Part shown: one piece after another, positions 59,675 through 64,000 of the stretch
Layout: each line of letters opens with the position of its first letter
Numbering within the stretch: the stretch's first letter is position 1
Assembly: GCF_018398315.1 (NCBI RefSeq)
Contig: NZ_JAHBRW010000002.1
Coordinates: forward strand, 480,637 to 544,636
DNA length: 64,000 nucleotides
DNA from: Chelatococcus sp. YT9
Lineage (GTDB): Bacteria; Pseudomonadota; Alphaproteobacteria; Rhizobiales; Beijerinckiaceae
Direction: 5' to 3'
The notes under the pieces: model-generated
The model's database searches: none
The model's input: only the letters and a program-made list of their open reading frames with translations
What the model was told of the DNA's origin: nothing
Made by a program: the position numbers and the translations under genes

Positions 59675-60469
59675 TTACGATTGGCCTGATCCGGGCTCGG
59701 CCATTCGCCGGTGCTGGGCAGCGAGGGCCGCAGACGGGGTCACATTTGCCACCGCTGCCTGAACCTTGTTTTTCCAGCCACTCACAACGTCGCCCTCACC
59801 ATCCATCATGGCCTGGAAGCCAATCTCTGCGACATCGGCCGGGTCATCCTTTGCACCTTGACCGACCGAAGTGTCCATCATTCCTGCCCGTTCAAAAAAC
59901 TCGGTGTCAGTCGGGCCGGGCATCAGACACGTCACGCTGACATTGGCATCTTGCAGCTCGTTTCGAAGCGCGAAGGAAAATGAATTGAGAAATGCCTTCG
60001 TGCCATTGTAGACGGCCTGAAAGGATCCTGGCATGAAGCCGGCTATTGATCCAGTAATCAAGATTCGGCCAGCGCCGCGCGCGCGCATCTCCCGGCCAAT
60101 TTTTTGCGTCAGGTAAAGCGTCCCAGTGATATTGGTATCCACCACCCGGCGCCAATCGGCGATGTCCTGATCCAGGAATGCATGGCCAAGCCCGAGGCCG
60201 GCGTTCGCCATGAGCAGCTCCACCGGGCGTTCGGTCCGGCGAACCGCCTCAACAAGCTCGTCGACACCTGCCATCGTCGCAAGATCAGCCTGAACCGATG
60301 TAACTGCACCGCCGTAGGTCCGGAGCTGTCGTTCGGCCTCATCGATCCGAGCTTCGTCGGCGGCAATGACAAGGTCATAACCGCGTTCAGCGGCAATACG
60401 GGCTAACTCGCGGCCTATCCCGGTCGAGGCACCGGTCACAACGGCGAGCGGGCGTGGAGTGGAAGCCAT
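59675..60469 (-). CDS. SDR family oxidoreductase
   Basis: A 264-residue classical SDR: VVTGASTGIGRELARIAAERG near residue 11, NAGLGLGHAF, ITGSIAGFMPGSFQAVYNGTKAFL with catalytic Ser, Tyr and Lys, and VTCLMPGPTDTEF. It is not closely like the island SDRs. It lies 18 bases after the zinc alcohol dehydrogenase gene and so shares its EcfG-type promoter. Confidence 0.9.
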   Translation of the reverse strand: MASTPRPLAVVTGASTGIGRELARIAAERGYDLVIAADEARIDEAERQLRTYGGAVTSVQADLATMAGVDELVEAVRRTERPVELLMANAGLGLGHAFLDQDIADWRRVVDTNITGTLYLTQKIGREMRARGAGRILITGSIAGFMPGSFQAVYNGTKAFLNSFSFALRNELQDANVSVTCLMPGPTDTEFFERAGMMDTSVGQGAKDDPADVAEIGFQAMMDGEGDVVSGWKNKVQAAVANVTPSAALAAQHRRMAEPGSGQS

Positions 60470-60487
60470 CGTATATTCTCCGATGCT

Positions 60488-61657
60488 CTAAGGACGCAGA
60501 ACGACTTTGATGCAGCCGTCCTGTTTGTCGCGGAAGGTGCTATAAAGATCCGGCCCCTCTTCTAGAGAAGCGCGATGCGTTATGACGAAAGAGGGATCAA
60601 TATCCCCCGTCTCGATGTGCTTGAGCAGCTTGCCCATATAGGATTGCACGGGGGTCTGGGCCATCCGGAATTTCAAGCCGCGATTGATCGCTGAGCCCAT
60701 CGGTACTTTGTCGAGGAAGCCCCCGTAAACGCCTACGATAGAGACAGTTCCGAAATTGCGACAGCAATGGATTGCCTGACGCAGCACATGGGGCCTGTCC
60801 GTGCCCATGAAGAGCGCGACCTTGACTCGATCAAGCATGGAATCGGCACTTGCCGTCGTCGCCGCTTCGGTACCCACGGCATCGATGCAAGCGTCAGCCC
60901 CCCGCCCCTTGGTGAGTTCCATGATGCGATCGTAGATATCCTCCGCCATGAAATCCAAGGTCTCGGCACCGCTTTGCTGAGCGAGGGCCAAGCGCTCCGG
61001 GACAGTATCGATCGCAATCACGCGCTCTGCCCCTAAAAGAAAAGCCGAACGGATCGCCATCTGCCCAACCGGGCCACATCCCCAGATCGCGATGGTATCA
61101 CCCGGCTGAATCTCGCAGAACTCAGCCGCCATATATCCCGTCGGGAAAATATCGGAGAGAAAGAGCACCTGCTCGTCGGACAGACTCGAGGGCACCTTTA
61201 GCGGTCCTGCGTCGGCAAAAGGCACGCGCAGGTACTCCGCCTGCCCGCCGGCATATCCCCCCAGAAGGTGTGAATATCCGAAAAGACCGGCGGGGGAGTT
61301 TCCCCATAATTTGGTCGCGGCCTCCCGGTTCGGGTTGCTTCGTTCGCAGGCAGAATGAAACCCGCGCTTGCAGAAAAAGCATTCTCCACAGGCGATTGTG
61401 AAAGGCACCACGACGCGATCGCCAACTTTCAGCGCCTTGTTGTCTCGGCCGACCTCAACAACCTCCCCCATTGTTTCATGACCGATCACATCGCCACTTT
61501 CCATTCCCGGGATAATGCCCCCATAAATGTGCAGGTCCGACCCACAAATGGCACAGGCCGTCACTTTGATGATGGCATCGCGTCCATCCTCGATCTGAGG
61601 GTCGGGGACGCTTTCGCAGCGAATGTCGCCTTTTCCGTGCCAGGTGAGCGCTTTCAT
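60488..61657 (-). CDS. Zinc-dependent alcohol dehydrogenase, formaldehyde dehydrogenase-like
   Basis: A 389-residue zinc MDR enzyme: catalytic zinc in [27 protein letters not shown], structural zinc in [15 protein letters not shown], and the NAD site [20 protein letters not shown]. It resembles the glutathione-independent formaldehyde-dehydrogenase-like group. A perfect EcfG-type promoter lies just upstream (61711-61687), and the SDR gene follows; stress detoxification of aldehydes or alcohols is a reasonable guess. Confidence 0.92.
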   Translation of the reverse strand: MKALTWHGKGDIRCESVPDPQIEDGRDAIIKVTACAICGSDLHIYGGIIPGMESGDVIGHETMGEVVEVGRDNKALKVGDRVVVPFTIACGECFFCKRGFHSACERSNPNREAATKLWGNSPAGLFGYSHLLGGYAGGQAEYLRVPFADAGPLKVPSSLSDEQVLFLSDIFPTGYMAAEFCEIQPGDTIAIWGCGPVGQMAIRSAFLLGAERVIAIDTVPERLALAQQSGAETLDFMAEDIYDRIMELTKGRGADACIDAVGTEAATTASADSMLDRVKVALFMGTDRPHVLRQAIHCCRNFGTVSIVGVYGGFLDKVPMGSAINRGLKFRMAQTPVQSYMGKLLKHIETGDIDPSFVITHRASLEEGPDLYSTFRDKQDGCIKVVLRP

Positions 61658-61686
61658 GGGGGTCTCCGACGGCCTGTTTGACCATC

Positions 61687-61711
61687 AACGCCTGCTCACC
61701 CCACATGTTCC
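61687..61711 (-). promoter_or_regulatory. EcfG-type promoter of the alcohol dehydrogenase/SDR operon
   Basis: On the minus strand GGAAC (61711-61707) and CGTT (61690-61687) are 16 bases apart, a perfect match. Predicted transcription starts near 61679, about 22 bases before the ATG at 61657. Confidence 0.7.
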
Positions 61712-61768
61712 ACCGCGGGCTTGAGCGTATAACCGCCGCCTTGCACGCCAAGCGGAACGCCTGAATTG

Positions 61769-61797
61769 AGTATAATTGGCACATTTATACTTCTGAA
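61769..61797 (-). promoter_or_regulatory. Inverted repeat overlapping a sigma-70-like promoter
   Basis: AGTATAA (61769-61775) and TTATACT (61785-61791) are perfect 7-bp inverted arms with a 9-base spacer. On the minus strand they overlap a -10-like TATACT (61774-61769) placed 17 bases after TTCAGA (61797-61792). It could be a second, regulated promoter for the alcohol dehydrogenase operon. The rest of the 61658-62121 gap shows nothing else I can support. Confidence 0.35.
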
Positions 61798-62121
61798 GGC
61801 CTGAGGTTTACTACTAAATATGGGCATTCTGCACGATGAAATCCGGATAATGCTTAGTTGATGTGCGGCACCTATTACGAATGACAAGCGGAGAACGCGC
61901 TCACCGTAGAAGCCGACGCCCACCCGTGCATAGAACTTGCACCCGATACCGCGCTGTCGTGATGACGAGGGAGTCTGGCAGTACCAGGTGGGAGCGGGCT
62001 TGGCTTGACCCGGCGCAAAAATGCACACCGCAAACCTGCCCATGGTTGGACGGGGGCTTCTCGGACCACATCGCTGGATTCGGCCGAAGCTTTGTCCAGG
62101 AACATCCGGCCGATCCGGAAG

Positions 62122-62730
62122 TCAGAGATAGCCGGGATAGGGATGATCCCTCAATAATCGGGCAAGGTGCAGAGTATTTCTCGCAACCATCTTGGTCGCA
62201 TTGGCGACAACGTCAGGCGTCCTGTCGAGGTCTTTGAAGTTGACGTCCTCCATCGCCCTACCGACCCAATAGGTAGGCCCGCCAGCGGCAATGCTGAAGC
62301 CCACGTCGGCCAAGGCTTGAAAAAGTTCAGCGGAGACATGGTGAGCGCCGTCTTCATTGCCAACACAGACGACTGCGGCGACCTTCCCATACGCTGGCGT
62401 GCGACCCACTTTATCTGTTTCGCCCAGAAACGCGTCCATGCGCTCCAAAATTCGCTTCGCAACGCTGCTGGGCTGGCCGAGCCATACCGGTGAGCCCATC
62501 AGGAGAACATCACAGGCGATAATCTTTTCACGGATCTTCGGCCATTCATCTCCGTCGCCCTCATCGGAACTCACCCCCGGCTTGATGTCGAGCGCAGCAA
62601 CCCGGACCAACTCCGCGTCGACGTCAGCCCTCATTTCAGCAGCGACTTCATTCAACAATTTCTCAGTTGACGACGCGCCCGTTGGCTTCAACGTGCAGTT
62701 CAATGCCAAAAGCTTGAGCTTTGGCTCCAT
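62122..62730 (-). CDS. Flavodoxin-like NAD(P)H-dependent reductase
   Basis: A 202-residue protein of the NADPH-dependent FMN reductase/flavodoxin type: KLLALNCTLKPTGASSTEKLL at the N terminus (FMN phosphate loop), VLLMGSPVWLGQPSSVAKRILERMDAFLG near residue 75 and VVCVGNEDGAHHVSAELFQALADVG near 118. It probably reduces quinones or flavins. GAGGTG precedes the ATG. It has its own unit between two non-coding stretches. Confidence 0.88.
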   Translation of the reverse strand: MEPKLKLLALNCTLKPTGASSTEKLLNEVAAEMRADVDAELVRVAALDIKPGVSSDEGDGDEWPKIREKIIACDVLLMGSPVWLGQPSSVAKRILERMDAFLGETDKVGRTPAYGKVAAVVCVGNEDGAHHVSAELFQALADVGFSIAAGGPTYWVGRAMEDVNFKDLDRTPDVVANATKMVARNTLHLARLLRDHPYPGYL

Positions 62731-62908
62731 GTCTTCACCTCATGGACAAAGATGTTGCTGAAACTAGCCGGAATTAATGTCTTAAGCAGGTGGCAGGCGG
62801 CCAAAAGCTGCAACACAAGGACAGCAAGCTACCGCGCAAGTTCATGGGGCGACAGCTTGAGAGCGGACTATTCGTCTGAACACAAAATTTGCCGGGAAAT
62901 TGACGTGT

Positions 62909-62934
62909 GGGAGCCGCCCGGCCGGGCGGCTCCC
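62909..62934. terminator. Perfect 26-bp palindrome
   Basis: GGGAGCCGCCCGG (62909-62921) and CCGGGCGGCTCCC (62922-62934) are perfectly complementary with no spacer; a hairpin would have a 4-base loop and an 11-bp GC stem. It lies 55 bases after the CsbD-like gene end (62989, minus strand). No T run is present, so it may be a terminator, a transcript-stabilising element or a protein-binding palindrome. Confidence 0.45.
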
Positions 62935-62988
62935 TAGACGTTCATCCTCATGCAACCTGCCGCGGAACTGCTCCGCCATACGGCGTTG

Positions 62989-63324
62989 CTAGCGCCTCGT
63001 TCGATAATCCGAGTGGTCCATTCTCGCACGACACGCCCAGCCGACGATTGCGCCGAACATACCTGCCACTACCAAGCTGCTGAGAGGGCTGGCGGCGACC
63101 TGACGTCCCAGCGCCTGCACGCCATCATCATAGTACGCTTGCCCAGCCTCAACGGCTTGATTTGTCATGTCCTTTGCCGCACCGTAGGCTTGGTTCGTCG
63201 CTCCCGCGGCCTGCTGCTTCACCCCTTCAACCTTATCGCGCCCCGCGTCCCACATTTCGTTTGCAGCCTCCTTGGCCTTACCTGCCAAATCCTGTCCCGA
63301 TCCCTTCGCTTGATCGTTGTCCAT
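62989..63324 (-). CDS. CsbD-like stress protein with C-terminal membrane anchor
   Basis: A 111-residue protein. The first ~70 residues are hydrophilic and helical with CsbD/DUF883-like heptads (GQDLAGKAKEAANEMWDAGRDKVEGVKQQAAGATNQAYG in part), followed by a hydrophobic segment SSLVVAGMFGAIVGWACRAR. The family is linked to stress and to membrane-associated ElaB/YqjD-like proteins. The ATG has GGAGG upstream. An EcfG-like promoter lies 30 bases upstream. Confidence 0.85.
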   Translation of the reverse strand: MDNDQAKGSGQDLAGKAKEAANEMWDAGRDKVEGVKQQAAGATNQAYGAAKDMTNQAVEAGQAYYDDGVQALGRQVAASPLSSLVVAGMFGAIVGWACRARMDHSDYRTRR

Positions 63325-63353
63325 TGACGCCTCCAGTAAATGTCTCTGGAAAG

Positions 63354-63378
63354 AACGCCTCAGCCACCATTTCGTTCA
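63354..63378 (-). promoter_or_regulatory. EcfG-like promoter of the CsbD-like gene
   Basis: On the minus strand TGAAC (63378-63374) and CGTT (63357-63354) are 16 bases apart; the -35 has one mismatch to GGAAC. The rest of 63325-63697 holds nothing I can support. Confidence 0.5.
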
Positions 63379-63697
63379 AGGCAGAAGGCAGAAGCCCCTC
63401 CTCCAGGACCAATGCCGTGAGGGGGGACGGGCCGATCTGCAGATCTTTCGGCGCCTTCCGACGTGATCGAAGGTGACACGCCGGCGGTCAATCGGCAGGT
63501 CGGCGTTCCGATGGGCAGGCGGCGGGCTCCTGGATCTATAGCCGCGCCACTAAGTTCTCCTCGACAAGGCTACCGACAATCACCATTGTCTAGGGCCAAC
63601 GATTCACGGTCCGTTTCCCTTATCCCCGGCGGCGTTGCGTCCCACGATCGGAGCTTTGCGCCCACGGAAGCGGTTGGAATGAAAGGCTTTCTCATAA

Positions 63698-64000
63698 ATG
63701 GAGACATCCAGCCGCCCAGTCCCGGAGACGCCCGCTCGCGACCACGCTCTCGTGGTCGTGGGCGGTGGCTTCGCCGGTCTCGCGCTCGTCAAAGCCGTCA
63801 AGGCCCCAAATCTGAGCATCACGATCCTCGATCAGCGTAATCACCATCTTTTTCAGCCACTCCTTTATCAGGTGGCCACGACGATCCTCCCGACGTCCGA
63901 TGTCGCCTGGCCGATCAGACACTTGGTAAGAAGGCGCTGCGACGTCACCACAGTGCTCGGAGAAGTGGTGAGCATCGACAAGGTCAAACGATGCGTTACA
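63698..64000 (+). CDS. Type II NADH dehydrogenase-like protein (5' part only)
   Basis: The first 101 codons of an FAD-dependent pyridine nucleotide-disulfide oxidoreductase, cut by the right edge. VVVGGGFAGLALVKAV near residue 19 is the FAD loop and ILDQRNHHLFQPLLYQVATTIL is the conserved second block of NDH-2 proteins. NDH-2 oxidises NADH and reduces quinone without pumping protons. GAAAGG lies 12 bases before the ATG, a slightly long spacing. Confidence 0.85.
   Translation, partial: METSSRPVPETPARDHALVVVGGGFAGLALVKAVKAPNLSITILDQRNHHLFQPLLYQVATTILPTSDVAWPIRHLVRRRCDVTTVLGEVVSIDKVKRCVT

Noticed and set aside
61696-62237. Open frames on both strands of the gap between the alcohol dehydrogenase and flavodoxin-like genes
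   Set aside because: Composition is unlike neighbouring proteins, no ribosome sites or motifs are present, and they overlap the promoters described.
1-64000. Search for CRISPR arrays, tRNA or rRNA genes and insertion sequences
   Set aside because: No regularly spaced repeats, cloverleaf-like sequences, ribosomal RNA stretches or transposase motifs were noticed; a dedicated RNA search was not possible.

Overview
The window comes from a GC-rich alphaproteobacterium, most likely of the order Hyphomicrobiales (Rhizobiales). The basis is gene content: a DUF982 protein, a lanthanide-type PQQ dehydrogenase with its PQQ-associated ABC genes, KGG, CsbD and PRC-barrel stress proteins, and promoters resembling the alphaproteobacterial general-stress (EcfG) consensus. 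Coding density is high, and I saw no rRNA, tRNA, insertion sequence or CRISPR array. The genus call is inference only.

Region 1 (1-21 kb) is a large catabolic island. It holds a Baeyer-Villiger monooxygenase, an alpha/beta hydrolase, two metallo-beta-lactamase-fold hydrolases, a PDC-lactonase-like amidohydrolase, an HpcH aldolase, an MmgE/PrpD protein, a carboxymuconolactone-decarboxylase-like protein, two paralogous SDRs, three DUF6282 proteins, an IclR regulator, and a tripartite tricarboxylate transporter with two binding proteins (TctC x2, TctA, TctB). Six copies of one 17-bp palindrome (RTTTCRY-N3-RYGAAAY) lie in six of its intergenic regions, and each is centred 77-98 nt upstream of at least one start codon. 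I read this as one regulon, probably of the IclR protein, for degrading an unidentified cyclic ketone, lactone or carboxylate.

Region 2 (21-24 kb) is a junction with an epimerase/MarR divergent pair, a DUF982 gene, a small hypothetical gene and a KGG stress protein.

Region 3 (24-39.7 kb) is a respiratory alcohol-oxidation locus. A GlcG/HbpS-like protein, a XoxF-type PQQ dehydrogenase, a XoxJ-like protein, a cytochrome c lipoprotein, a complete caa3-type oxidase (subunits II, I, III), CtaG and another cytochrome c form one tightly overlapping operon. Seven convergent ABC-related genes follow: an export-type ATPase/permease pair, a YVTN beta-propeller, a PQQ-system binding protein, and a nitrate/taurine-type importer.

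Region 4 (39.9-58 kb) is a glycan or glycoconjugate locus. It contains inositol-3-phosphate synthase, a histidine phosphatase, a methyltransferase, a clan-A-like glycosidase with unusual segment order, UDP-glucuronate decarboxylase, four glycosyltransferases, two epimerases, a phosphoribosyltransferase-like/kinase-like fusion, a zinc-type dehydrogenase-like protein, a Gfo/Idh oxidoreductase, a polysaccharide pyruvyltransferase and an FrhB-like iron-sulfur protein. No flippase or polymerase is visible.

Region 5 (58-64 kb) is a stress and detoxification patch: PRC-barrel, GFA, SDR, zinc alcohol dehydrogenase, flavodoxin-like reductase, a CsbD-like protein and the start of a type II NADH dehydrogenase. 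Promoters resembling the EcfG consensus precede several of these genes and also the small gene at the head of the glycosyltransferase operon, so regions 2, 4 and 5 may share general-stress control.
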